Positions 56,726 to 64,000 of a stretch of 64,000 nt of DNA are shown piece by piece. The notes beneath the pieces were generated by a model. It worked only from the letters and a program-made list of their open reading frames with translations. It was not told where the DNA came from and ran no database searches. Origin of the DNA: Mesobacillus boroniphilus (GTDB taxonomy: Bacteria > Bacillota > Bacilli > Bacillales > Cytobacillaceae); assembly GCF_018424685.1 (NCBI RefSeq), contig NZ_QTKX01000001.1, forward strand, positions 2,046,001 through 2,110,000, given 5' to 3'. The position numbers and the translations under genes are program-made. Positions within the stretch are counted from its first letter, which is position 1. The number at the start of each line of letters is the position of its first letter.

Positions 56726-56945
56726 TTTTTCAACCCCTAGATTAATTTCGACAAACATCTACAAACACAGCTTATTATGAAGGAAATATTAATAAAAAGT
56801 AAACTATTTACGCTCCGAATTTACAATACCTTAACATTTCAGAGTTATGTTACAAAAATGTTACAAAGTGAGTGTGAAATGGTTGTTATTTAACTGCGTG
56901 TAAAGCTAAAATAGTGAGTGTAACTCTATCAAAGGACGTGTATTC

Positions 56946-57722
56946 ATGAGTATTCTTCCGCAAATTGCAAAAAGCATCTATTCTCCAAAGGTTATTGCAG
57001 ACACGCGATTCCAGGGAATAGGCAAAACCATCTTATTTGTCTTCACGCTGACCCTTATTTCCATTCTGCCTGTTGTCTATTATATGTTCGTTGGAATATC
57101 CGAAGCAGTCGGCTCGGTAAAGCAATCTATACAGACAGACCTGCCCTCCTTTACGATTGAAGATGGAGTCCTGCATTCAGACATTAAAGCACCATTAACC
57201 ATCAAGAATGGAGGTTTCACGTTAATTTTTGACCCTACCGGTGCTGTTGACAAAGGAGATATGACTGGAATGGACGCGAACTTCGCAATGCTTCAGAATG
57301 AAATCGTTCTTGCTGCCGGCGGAGAAACCAATTCTGTTCCTTACACACTGTTTTCAAATGGATCTCTGACTAAGGATGATATCATTTCATTAATCAATAC
57401 GGCTGAATCGTCACTTCCTGTATTGCTAGGATTGCTGTTTATTGTCGTCTATGTTTTTTCAAGCGGTATGAAATTCATTGAGGTGTCTCTATTAGCCCTA
57501 TTTGGCCTTCTATTGAAAAATCTTTCTGGCAGAAAGCTTCAATACAGACACTTATGGAGAATGGCAGCATATAGTACAACACTACCAACTATATTTTTCA
57601 CAATCATGGCATTTTTACAAACAGCTGTGCCATACAGTTTCTCCGTCAATTGGTTTGTTGCTTCTATGATGCTTTTATTAGCAATTAAGGAGATACCAGC
57701 AAAGAACTCTACGGAAAGTTAA
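56946..57722 (+). CDS. yqgB: DUF1189 membrane protein YqgB
   Basis: 258 residues. Helix near residues 28-48, an extracytoplasmic beta-rich domain (about 55-155), then four helices (VLLGLLFIVVYVFSSGM; IEVSLLALFGLLLKNL; TTLPTIFFTIMAFLQT; WFVASMMLLLAI). DUF1189 family, similar to maltodextrin utilisation protein YvdJ; function unknown. Confidence 0.85.
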   Translation: MSILPQIAKSIYSPKVIADTRFQGIGKTILFVFTLTLISILPVVYYMFVGISEAVGSVKQSIQTDLPSFTIEDGVLHSDIKAPLTIKNGGFTLIFDPTGAVDKGDMTGMDANFAMLQNEIVLAAGGETNSVPYTLFSNGSLTKDDIISLINTAESSLPVLLGLLFIVVYVFSSGMKFIEVSLLALFGLLLKNLSGRKLQYRHLWRMAAYSTTLPTIFFTIMAFLQTAVPYSFSVNWFVASMMLLLAIKEIPAKNSTES

Positions 57723-57948
57723 GAAATGCGCCTCTGGCGTATTTTTTACTTTCATAGTATTACAAAAGGTTTTCTCTCCTTCTGCCCCAATATGTACCCT
57801 CTTAAACAAATCTGTTTCTTCAATCCTGGCAAACCCGATATAATTTATATTTCCTTTATAAAAACTTTCATTTTTTTCTATCAAAATGGTTCTTAACTCT
57901 ATTTCCCCTGCATAAATAATGATATAAGCATTAAAGGAGGAAGGTCCT

Positions 57949-58299
57949 ATGAAAAAACTGGCAGGATTATTAGTTTTCTTAATCGTAGCTTACGCAGTTT
58001 ATAATGATTTAAGCATAGGAACACTTCCAGCAGCAAAAATGCAGGCTCCTGAAATTTCGAAAATGGAAAGTGTAGAGAAGGTAGAAAAACAAACTACACA
58101 AGAAATTCCCTTTTTTGAACATGAAGTACTGCCTGGTGATACTGTACTATCAGTAATTGACAGTTACTTGGACAGTCAATTGAACGTTCCTGTCTCCCAA
58201 GCGGTGGAAGATTTTAAAAAGTTGAACAATGGGACAGATCCCCAAAAGATCAAATTCGGAAACATCTATAAATTCCCGGACTACAGCAGCCAAAATTAG
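57949..58299 (+). CDS. yqfZ: LysM-like exported protein YqfZ
   Basis: 116 residues: signal anchor (LAGLLVFLIVAYAVYNDL), linker, and a C-terminal LysM-like repeat (VLPGDTVLSVIDSYL ... IKFGNIYKFP). A possible peptidoglycan-binding spore or cell wall protein. GGAGGAAGG upstream of the ATG. Next to ispG as in B. subtilis. Confidence 0.82.
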   Translation: MKKLAGLLVFLIVAYAVYNDLSIGTLPAAKMQAPEISKMESVEKVEKQTTQEIPFFEHEVLPGDTVLSVIDSYLDSQLNVPVSQAVEDFKKLNNGTDPQKIKFGNIYKFPDYSSQN

Positions 58300-58416
58300 C
58301 AAAGGCTAACAATCGAAGTCTTTTCTTGTCAATTTGAGCAAAAGATTGATAAAATGGGGTTATGCATCTTTAGGAACATATTCATGAATTCCATTTTTCA
58401 AAGGAGCGAATCACTG

Positions 58417-59514
58417 TTGAGTGAAATTATACATCGTACTAAAACCCGTCCAATCAAGGTTGGGAATTTAACCATCGGAGGCAACAATGAAGTTGTCATC
58501 CAGAGTATGACGACAACTAAGACTCATGATGTCGAAGCGACTGTCGCTGAAATCATGCGCCTTGAAGAAGCAGGCTGCCAGGTTGTCCGTGTAGCTTGTC
58601 CGGATGAAAGAGCAGCAAATGCCATATCTGAAATCAAAAAAAGAATAAACATACCTCTTGTTGTTGATATCCATTTTGATTACCGCCTCGCGCTTAAGGC
58701 GATCGAAGGCGGAGCTGATAAAATCAGGATCAATCCAGGTAATATCGGCAAGCGCGAAAAGGTAGAGGCAGTTGTAAAAGCCGCAAAAGAGCGAGGAATC
58801 CCTATCAGAATCGGTGTTAATGCTGGTTCTCTTGAGAGACGGATACTTGAGAAATACGGCTATCCTACAGCGGATGGCATGGTAGAGAGTGCCTTGCACC
58901 ACATCAAAATCCTTGAGGACCTTGATTTCCATAATATCATCGTTTCGATGAAGGCTTCTGATGTAAACCTGGCGATTGAGGCTTACGAAAAAGCTGCAAA
59001 GGCTTTTGATTATCCGCTACATCTTGGAATTACGGAATCAGGGACTTTATTTGCAGGTACTGTCAAAAGTGCCGCAGGCCTTGGAGCGATCCTTAGCAAG
59101 GGAATCGGCAACACTGTCAGGGTATCATTAAGTGCAGACCCAGTTGAGGAAGTTAAAGTCGCAAGAGAACTGTTAAAGTCGTTTGGCCTTGCAGCCAATG
59201 CTGCAACATTGATTTCTTGTCCAACATGCGGACGAATCGAAATTGATTTAATCAGCATTGCCAATGAGGTAGAAGAGTACATTTCAAAGATCAAGGCACC
59301 GATCAAGGTTGCTGTGCTTGGATGCGCTGTTAACGGTCCTGGCGAAGCACGTGAAGCTGATATCGGCATTGCCGGTGCCAGGGGAGAAGGGCTTCTTTTC
59401 AGAAAAGGTGAGATTGTCCGCAAAGTGCCAGAGGAGACAATGGTAGAAGAACTTAAGAAAGAAATCGATAAAATTGCTGAGGAAAAAATTCGCGAAGCTG
59501 CCCTTCAAAAATAA
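58417..59514 (+). CDS. ispG: 4-hydroxy-3-methylbut-2-enyl diphosphate synthase
   Basis: 365 residues; reduces MEcPP to HMBPP in the MEP isoprenoid pathway with a [4Fe-4S] cluster. Cluster cysteines: SCPTCGR and [11 protein letters not shown]. The N-terminal TIM-like barrel opens with [17 protein letters not shown]. The TTG at 58417 has AAAGGAG upstream; the ATG at 58354 has none. Confidence 0.97.
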   Translation: MSEIIHRTKTRPIKVGNLTIGGNNEVVIQSMTTTKTHDVEATVAEIMRLEEAGCQVVRVACPDERAANAISEIKKRINIPLVVDIHFDYRLALKAIEGGADKIRINPGNIGKREKVEAVVKAAKERGIPIRIGVNAGSLERRILEKYGYPTADGMVESALHHIKILEDLDFHNIIVSMKASDVNLAIEAYEKAAKAFDYPLHLGITESGTLFAGTVKSAAGLGAILSKGIGNTVRVSLSADPVEEVKVARELLKSFGLAANAATLISCPTCGRIEIDLISIANEVEEYISKIKAPIKVAVLGCAVNGPGEAREADIGIAGARGEGLLFRKGEIVRKVPEETMVEELKKEIDKIAEEKIREAALQK

Positions 59515-59521
59515 TCGATGA

Positions 59522-59556
59522 AAATGCCCGGGAAACAAATCCCGGGCATTCTTTTG
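59522..59556 (+). terminator. Terminator after ispG
   Basis: ATGCCCGGGA / TCCCGGGCAT with T-rich tail. It could also act for yqfX on the other strand. Confidence 0.82.
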
Positions 59557-59577
59557 TTGGCAATCATTTTACCACCG

Positions 59578-60132
59578 TTAGAAGAACGGCAATATAAAGA
59601 TGCCGACTAAAATGGAGATTGTCCCTATCCCAATTGCCCAGGTTCCGATAGCGGATCCTCTTCTGCGAGCCATGAAGCCAAGGACAATTCCGGCAGCTCC
59701 GAAAAGAACAGGTAAAATAAACAGCGACAAGATCGATAGGGCAAGAGCTGAGTAAGCAAGCCCTCGTCCTCCAGTTGTACTTTCTTCCTCTGACCTTCTT
59801 GTTATCGCAGGTGGTGCAGGAGCAGCAATTTCGGCCGCTGTTTCTTCCTGGTACTGTTCATTACGTCCAGGTCGGGCAATTGCAGTCATCTCCTGGTAGT
59901 GCTCATCACGCCCAGGTCCAGCGATTGCAGTCATTTCCTGATAGTGCTCATCACGTTCAGGTCCGGCTATTGCAGTCATTTCCTGGTAGTGCTCATCACG
60001 TGCAGGAGCGTACAGTTCTGTTGCTGTTTCTTCCTGGTATATTTCATCACGTGCATCCCTGATTGTAATGACATCCTGCTTAGGTTCAGTGATATATTCG
60101 GTACCTCTCTGTTTTCGCTCTTGGTCTGCCAC
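59578..60132 (-). CDS. yqfX: YqfX-like protein with 15-residue tandem repeats
   Basis: 184 residues from the GTG at 60132 (GAGGGATT upstream). The N-terminal half has three near-perfect copies of RDEHYQEMTAIAGPG, flanked by degenerate ones (RDEIYQEETATEL; RNEQYQEETAAEI). The C-terminal half is a DUF4190-like membrane hairpin (GLAYSALALSILSLFIL; IGTWAIGIGTISILVGIF). Repeat number probably varies between strains. Function unknown. Confidence 0.8.
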   Translation of the reverse strand: MADQERKQRGTEYITEPKQDVITIRDARDEIYQEETATELYAPARDEHYQEMTAIAGPERDEHYQEMTAIAGPGRDEHYQEMTAIARPGRNEQYQEETAAEIAAPAPPAITRRSEEESTTGGRGLAYSALALSILSLFILPVLFGAAGIVLGFMARRRGSAIGTWAIGIGTISILVGIFILPFF

Positions 60133-60379
60133 TTTAATCCCTCGCTTTCTTAAGTGGAGCATTTATTATTGTTTACGAATGAAGGGGATTTCATCATGGC
60201 AATGTTTGACTAGGACTGTTATTCGTTGTAAATTCACAAAACAAACCCCGGAATCAAAATTGAGTTGTTGCTATAAGCGATAATCGTAACCGAAAAGGCA
60301 GCTTAGTCAAAGTAAATCTTTTTTGCGCTATCAATATTTGGTAAGATTAAAGAAAGATCAATGTTTAAGGAGCAGATTG

Positions 60380-60949
60380 ATGAAAAAACGTTTTGGCATA
60401 GACATCGATGGTACAGTCACTTGTCCCACTACTTTTGTACCTTATTTAAATGAAGAATTCGATTTGAATATTACACTGGATGATATCAAGCAATATGACT
60501 TTATGCCGCTTGTATCAGTTTCTGAAAAAGAGTTTGCGGCTTGGTTCAAAAAAATGGAACCGGAAATTTATTCTAATTCACCTTTAGCAGAAGGTGCCAA
60601 GGATATTTTAAAGAGCTGGGAGAATGAGCACGAATTATATTTTATCAGTGCCAGAGGAACACATTTACTTGATCTGACCAAAGAATGGTTTACTGTCAAC
60701 GAACTTAGATACAACGACATTCATCTGATCGGCTCACACGATAAAATCGAGGCTGCACGTAAATACGAAGTGGATATATTTTTCGAGGATAAACACGATA
60801 ATGCAGTCAACCTGCATGAAGAGCTAAGGATTCCGGTCATCCTTTTCAATACTCCTTATAACCAGGAACCGATTCCTGAAGGAGTCATCCGGGTGAATAA
60901 CTGGCAGGAAGCAAATGAATGGGTAAAAAACTGGTTTAAAAATAGTTAA
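60380..60949 (+). CDS. yqfW: Putative 5'-nucleotidase YqfW (HAD family)
   Basis: 189 residues with HAD motif I DIDGTVT and the lysine/aspartate region VDIFFEDKHDNA. NT5C-type cap between. AAGGAG before the ATG at 60380; upstream start at 60323 lacks one. Confidence 0.85.
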   Translation: MKKRFGIDIDGTVTCPTTFVPYLNEEFDLNITLDDIKQYDFMPLVSVSEKEFAAWFKKMEPEIYSNSPLAEGAKDILKSWENEHELYFISARGTHLLDLTKEWFTVNELRYNDIHLIGSHDKIEAARKYEVDIFFEDKHDNAVNLHEELRIPVILFNTPYNQEPIPEGVIRVNNWQEANEWVKNWFKNS

Positions 60950-60977
60950 AAACGGCCACTTGTGATGGCCGTTTTTT
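60947..60977. terminator. Terminator between yqfW and zur
   Basis: AAAACGGCCA / TGGCCGTTTTTT with a 7-nt loop between convergent genes. Confidence 0.85.
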
Positions 60978-60994
60978 CTTGTTTACTATCTGGT

Positions 60995-61408
60995 TTACTG
61001 AACACATTCAGGGCAGCGACCATATATTTCAAATTTATGCCCGGAAATATCATAGCCTTTGAAGCTTGCTTCGATATTCCTCATTGGACAGGTCTCAATT
61101 TCCTTCGTTTTACCACAGTCAAGGCAAATGAAGTGATGATGATGCTCTTTATGTGAGCAGGTGAACCGGAAATGTTTTTCACCCGATAGCTCTGTCATCT
61201 CGAGAATCCCCAATTCAGCAAACACACTTAAGTTACGATAGATTGTATCGAAGCTCAAACCAGGATAATTCCCCTTCATCTGTTCAAGTACATCGCGAGC
61301 AGTCAAATATTTGTCATTATCGGAAAACAGCTGGAGCATATCTTCCCTTTTTCCAGTATGCTTATAACCCTGTTCCTTCAACAGGATCATTGCTTCATTC
61401 ACATTCAT
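60995..61408 (-). CDS. zur: Zinc uptake regulator Zur (Fur family)
   Basis: 137 residues. N-terminal winged HTH ([17 protein letters not shown]), regulatory site H/E in [15 protein letters not shown], structural zinc CxxC pairs CLDC and CPEC. The extended HHHH run and position below znuBC support Zur over Fur or PerR. Represses zinc uptake when zinc is plentiful. Confidence 0.9.
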   Translation of the reverse strand: MNVNEAMILLKEQGYKHTGKREDMLQLFSDNDKYLTARDVLEQMKGNYPGLSFDTIYRNLSVFAELGILEMTELSGEKHFRFTCSHKEHHHHFICLDCGKTKEIETCPMRNIEASFKGYDISGHKFEIYGRCPECVQ

Positions 61409-61420
61409 GATATCACCCCG

Positions 61421-62263
61421 TTAGATGGATCTTGTTGCCGCGCGTTTTTTTAGCCAAATGGCAAGCACAAGGATGAGTACAGCAATCATTACAATTGTTC
61501 CGCCTGGAGCAAGGTCCAGGTAGTAGGACAGGAACAAACCGCCCAATACTGATACCTCGCCGAACAGGATGGAATAGAAGATGGTTTGCTTGAATCCCTT
61601 TGCGAACCGGATGCTTGCGGCAACTGGCAGTGTCATCAGGGATGAGACCAGCAGGATTCCAACGATTCTCATCGATGCTGCAATCACTAGTGCTACCATA
61701 ATGATGAAAATAAAGTGGAGCGTCTTTGCAGCAATTCCCGTTGCCCTTGCATATTCTTCATCGAATGATAAAAGGAAAAGTTCTTTATATAACAATACCA
61801 CAAGTACTATTACCAGTATGCTGATAACCAAGATTGTCCAAAGGTCAGCCCTGCTCACCGCACTCACGCTGCCAAATAAATAACTGAACAAATCTGTATT
61901 AAAGCCATCAGCAAGCGAAATGAAAATTACCCCAAGGCCAATTCCGCCAGAGAGGATAATCGGTATCGCCAATTCCTGGTAATGTTTATAAACAGTGCGC
62001 AGTTTTTCGATGAACAATGAGCCGCCAACTGAGAAAGCCATTCCCATGTAAAGAGGATTCAGGCCGCTGAAAACCATAAACTTTTTTTCAAGCAGAAGGC
62101 TTGCGGCAATTCCCGCCAATGTGACATGGCTGAGGGCATCAGCTATAAGCGAAAGCCTTCTGACTACGATAAAAACACCGAGCAGCGGAGCAATCACGCC
62201 AATGATCATGCCGGTCAAAAAAGCATTCTGCAAAAATTCGTATTGCAACAATCCGCTAATCAT
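61421..62263 (-). CDS. znuB: Zinc/manganese ABC transporter permease
   Basis: 280 residues, eight to nine helices, ABC-3 type permease (SLIADALSHVTLAGIAASLL; DEEYARATGIAAKTLHF; LPVAASIRFAKGFKQTI). Overlaps znuC by 8 bp. Confidence 0.92.
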   Translation of the reverse strand: MISGLLQYEFLQNAFLTGMIIGVIAPLLGVFIVVRRLSLIADALSHVTLAGIAASLLLEKKFMVFSGLNPLYMGMAFSVGGSLFIEKLRTVYKHYQELAIPIILSGGIGLGVIFISLADGFNTDLFSYLFGSVSAVSRADLWTILVISILVIVLVVLLYKELFLLSFDEEYARATGIAAKTLHFIFIIMVALVIAASMRIVGILLVSSLMTLPVAASIRFAKGFKQTIFYSILFGEVSVLGGLFLSYYLDLAPGGTIVMIAVLILVLAIWLKKRAATRSI

Positions 62264-63047
62264 GAAGGTGCCCTCCTCCGTGATGGTGATGATCGTGTGT
62301 CAATACATGGACATCATGACCATAAATCTCTGACATATCATTTATCTTCAATTGTTCAAATTCCTCAGCACTTCCATGGAAATGCATGTTTTTATTCAAG
62401 CAGGCTACATTTGTGACCTTTTCAGAAATCGTACCTATATCATGAGTTACCAATAGCAAAGTGATGCCTTTCTCCTTATTGAGTGTTTCGAGCATCTCAT
62501 AAAAGGAATTGACGTTCTGAACGTCCACACCTACCGTTGGTTCATCCAGAATCAGCAATTCAGGTTCACTGACCAGCGCCCTCGCGATGAATACCCTCTG
62601 CTGCTGGCCGCCGGATAGTTCCCCAATATTCCTGTCTAGGAATTTCCCCATCCCTACGGACTCGATTGCTTGCTTTATCTTTGCATGGTCACTCTTCTTC
62701 AAAAAATTGAAAAGGCCGAGCTTCTTCGTCAGACCACTGGCGACCACCTCAAAAACGGTAGCAGGGAAGCCGGTGTTGAAAGAATTGGCCTTTTGGGATA
62801 CAAAGCCAATTTTATGCTGTTCCTTAAACTTGCTTATATCTTGTCCAAACAGGCGGATTAAGCCTTGTTGCGGCTTGATCAGCCCAAGCATCAACTTCAG
62901 CAAGGTTGACTTGCCGGAACCGTTCGGGCCGACAATCGCCAAAAAACTACCCTTTTGGATAGACAGATGTATATTTTCAAGAACATTTTCTTTATCATAT
63001 CGATAATAAAGATCTTGTACCTGGACGATGTAATTATTATTGTCCAT
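62256..63047 (-). CDS. znuC: Zinc ABC transporter ATPase with His-rich tail
   Basis: 263 residues. Walker A GPNGSGKST, signature [10 protein letters not shown], Walker B LLILDEPTVGVD, H-loop VTHDIG. The tail HVLTHDHHHHGGGHLHD is histidine-rich, as in zinc transporters. The ATG at 63047 has GGGTGAT upstream; 63074 has not. No znuA-type binding lipoprotein gene is adjacent. Confidence 0.92.
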   Translation of the reverse strand: MDNNNYIVQVQDLYYRYDKENVLENIHLSIQKGSFLAIVGPNGSGKSTLLKLMLGLIKPQQGLIRLFGQDISKFKEQHKIGFVSQKANSFNTGFPATVFEVVASGLTKKLGLFNFLKKSDHAKIKQAIESVGMGKFLDRNIGELSGGQQQRVFIARALVSEPELLILDEPTVGVDVQNVNSFYEMLETLNKEKGITLLLVTHDIGTISEKVTNVACLNKNMHFHGSAEEFEQLKINDMSEIYGHDVHVLTHDHHHHGGGHLHD

Positions 63048-63064
63048 TTTTATCACCCGCAAAA

Positions 63065-63079
63065 TAAGAATCATTCCGA
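63065..63079 (-). promoter_or_regulatory. Zur box upstream of znuC
   Basis: Minus strand TCGGAATGATTCTTA resembles the B. subtilis Zur consensus TCGTAATNATTACGA (core AATNATT kept). It lies 18 bp before the znuC start codon. Other dyads near it are weaker. Confidence 0.65.
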
Positions 63080-63198
63080 TTTACTTTTAGTAGTATATCT
63101 CTTACTGACCATAATGTAAATAAAAGAACTCACATTCCAAGAAAATTGTCACGAATCTAGAACTGGGCACATACCCTACTATGAAGGAGTGATGATCT

Positions 63199-63453
63199 TT
63201 GGCTATTTTTGAAAATATCATTAACCATAAAATAGGCAACATCACGGCTGATGAACTGCTGAAGTACGCCTCTCAATTTAATATTTCCATTACAAAGGCA
63301 CAGGCAGAGAAAATCGCCGGATACTTACGCGGAAAAAAAGTGAACATCTTTAATGTTTCAGAGAGATCGGCACTGATCAAGCAAATCGCCAGAATCACCA
63401 GCCCTGAAACAGCAAAAGAAGTTAATAAGCTGTTCGTGAAATTCACTAAATAA
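63199..63453 (+). CDS. yqfT: DUF2624 protein YqfT
   Basis: 84 residues from a TTG with AAGGAG upstream. Two helix-turn-helix-like repeats (ITADELLKYASQFNISIT; GYLRGKKVNIFNVSER), basic C-terminus. Small cytoplasmic protein, function unknown; between zur and nfo as in B. subtilis. Confidence 0.85.
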   Translation: MAIFENIINHKIGNITADELLKYASQFNISITKAQAEKIAGYLRGKKVNIFNVSERSALIKQIARITSPETAKEVNKLFVKFTK

Positions 63454-63458
63454 GAGGT

Positions 63459-63576
63459 GTGTCCGTCATGATCATGATTTGTGACGGACACTTTATTCTT
63501 TTCCCGGCTATTTTTGTCCGTCATGAACCTTATGACGGACATATTGTTCCTTTTGCCGACTATTTCTGTCCGTCAT
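63459..63576. repeat. Array of TGTCCGTCA hairpins
   Basis: Two perfect hairpins with the same arms, GTGTCCGTCA/TGACGGACAC (63459-63491) and TGTCCGTCAT/ATGACGGACA (63515-63541), and a third left arm (63567-63576), follow yqfT. Spacers share TTCTTTTCCCGGCTATTTT / TTCCTTTTGCCGACTATTT. The period is about 52-55 bp. The first hairpin may end yqfT transcription. Confidence 0.75.
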
Positions 63577-63690
63577 CGGCCTATTGCTGATAATGATTAT
63601 AATATCACTGTGCGTTTTCATGATAACCAGTCATCTCAGTTTGTTACGAGCATTAACCTAACAATAATCTTAAAATTTCTTACCCCAAAT

Positions 63691-63724
63691 AAAAAAAAGC
63701 TGTGGAATGCCTGTTCCACAGCCT
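63691..63724 (-). terminator. Terminator after nfo
   Basis: GCTGTGGAA / TTCCACAGC, T8 on the minus strand. Confidence 0.85.
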
Positions 63725-63742
63725 TGATTTTGTCAATCAGGA

Positions 63743-64000
63743 TTAGCCATTCCTTATGATATCAAGCAAATTTTCTTTGAATTGTTTGCTTTTCAGCATT
63801 TCAATTTCATGTTTGTAAGGGGCCTTTTTATTGTTCTTGTCCTCACCGACAAATGGTGTTTCGAGAATTTTAGGAACATGTGTCAATTGCGGATGGTGGA
63901 CAATGTAGCTTAATGCGTTAAAGCCGATATGTCCAAATCCGATATTCTCATGACGGTCTTTCCTCATCCCGACCTCATTTTTGCTGTCATTGATATGAAG
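63743..64000 (-). CDS. nfo: Endonuclease IV, N-terminus outside window
   Basis: The last 85 residues of an AP endonuclease. The metal-binding segment [11 protein letters not shown] and [13 protein letters not shown] are typical of endonuclease IV (Zn ligands Asp and His). Repairs abasic sites; in B. subtilis (YqfS) it acts in spores during germination, which fits with splB in the same window. The frame stays open to the window edge; an internal ATG at 63967 is not the start. Confidence 0.95.
   Translation of the reverse strand, partial: LHINDSKNEVGMRKDRHENIGFGHIGFNALSYIVHHPQLTHVPKILETPFVGEDKNNKKAPYKHEIEMLKSKQFKENLLDIIRNG

Noticed and set aside
57678..57884. 68-codon minus-strand frame between yqgB and yqfZ
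   Set aside because: No ribosome binding site, starts at TTG, overlaps the end of yqgB, and matches nothing that I know. Possibly a gene remnant, but not supported.

Overview
The window is a stretch of chromosome from an endospore-forming, naturally transformable member of the Bacillaceae. Gene content and order follow the B. subtilis efp-yqhT ... gcv ... comG ... yqg ... sodA ... ispG-zur-nfo segment almost gene for gene, as I recall that map. The repeat families and insertions suggest a Mesobacillus/Bacillus-like genome rather than B. subtilis itself. I see no prophage, CRISPR array or intact insertion sequence with a transposase, so this is mostly core genome with small accessory features.

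Layout. 1-4.3 kb: efp (cut by the window edge), Xaa-Pro peptidase, aroQ, yqhR, yqhP and the patatin-like yqhO. 4.4-8.4 kb: splB and a B12-dependent ribonucleotide reductase (nrdJ) whose promoter lies within two NrdR boxes. 8.4-14.3 kb: lipM, a rhodanese (yqhL), and the glycine cleavage operon gcvT-gcvPA-gcvPB behind a tandem glycine riboswitch. 14.5-17.7 kb: the SNF2 helicase pair yqhH-yqhG, yqzE and aroK. 17.8-21.8 kb: the complete seven-gene comG pseudopilus operon, in which comGA and comGG seem to use the non-standard start codons AUU and AUA. 21.9-36.5 kb: tRNA-Gln, mgsR, a cysteine-rich HTH regulator, yqgY, a MidA-like methyltransferase, yqgX, yqgW, yqgV, yqgU, a lipoteichoic acid synthase, glcK, yqgQ, a GerA-type germination protein, and the rhomboid protease gluP. 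36.6-37.2 kb: a mosaic palindromic repeat. 37.3-43.7 kb: ldh, a DUF92 protein, yqgN, rpmG, a DUF4912/glycosyltransferase cassette, yqzD and yqzC. 43.7-48.3 kb: pstS-C-A-B-phoU behind a four-repeat Pho box. 48.4-57.7 kb: pbpA, yqgE, sodA, fnr between two MITE copies, yqgC, a Na/Pi cotransporter and yqgB. 57.9-64 kb: yqfZ, ispG, yqfX, yqfW, zur-znuB-znuC behind a Zur box, yqfT, a hairpin array and nfo (cut by the window edge).

Functionally the genes fall into housekeeping metabolism (aroQ/aroK, ispG, yqgN, glcK, ldh), one-carbon and lipoate metabolism (gcv with lipM, which octanoylates GcvH), DNA uptake (comG), spore biology (splB, GerA-type protein), cell envelope (ltaS-type, pbpA), phosphate uptake (pst plus Na/Pi), zinc uptake (znuCB/zur), and stress or redox control (mgsR, fnr, sodA).

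The most notable observations are the paired non-canonical start codons in comG, a 184-bp MITE family with intact 8-bp target duplications on both sides of fnr, the structured mosaic repeats, and the hairpin array after yqfT. I do not see a convincing wholly new multigene system. The best candidates of unknown function are the helicase pair yqhH-yqhG and the overlapping DUF4912/GT4/unknown cassette.
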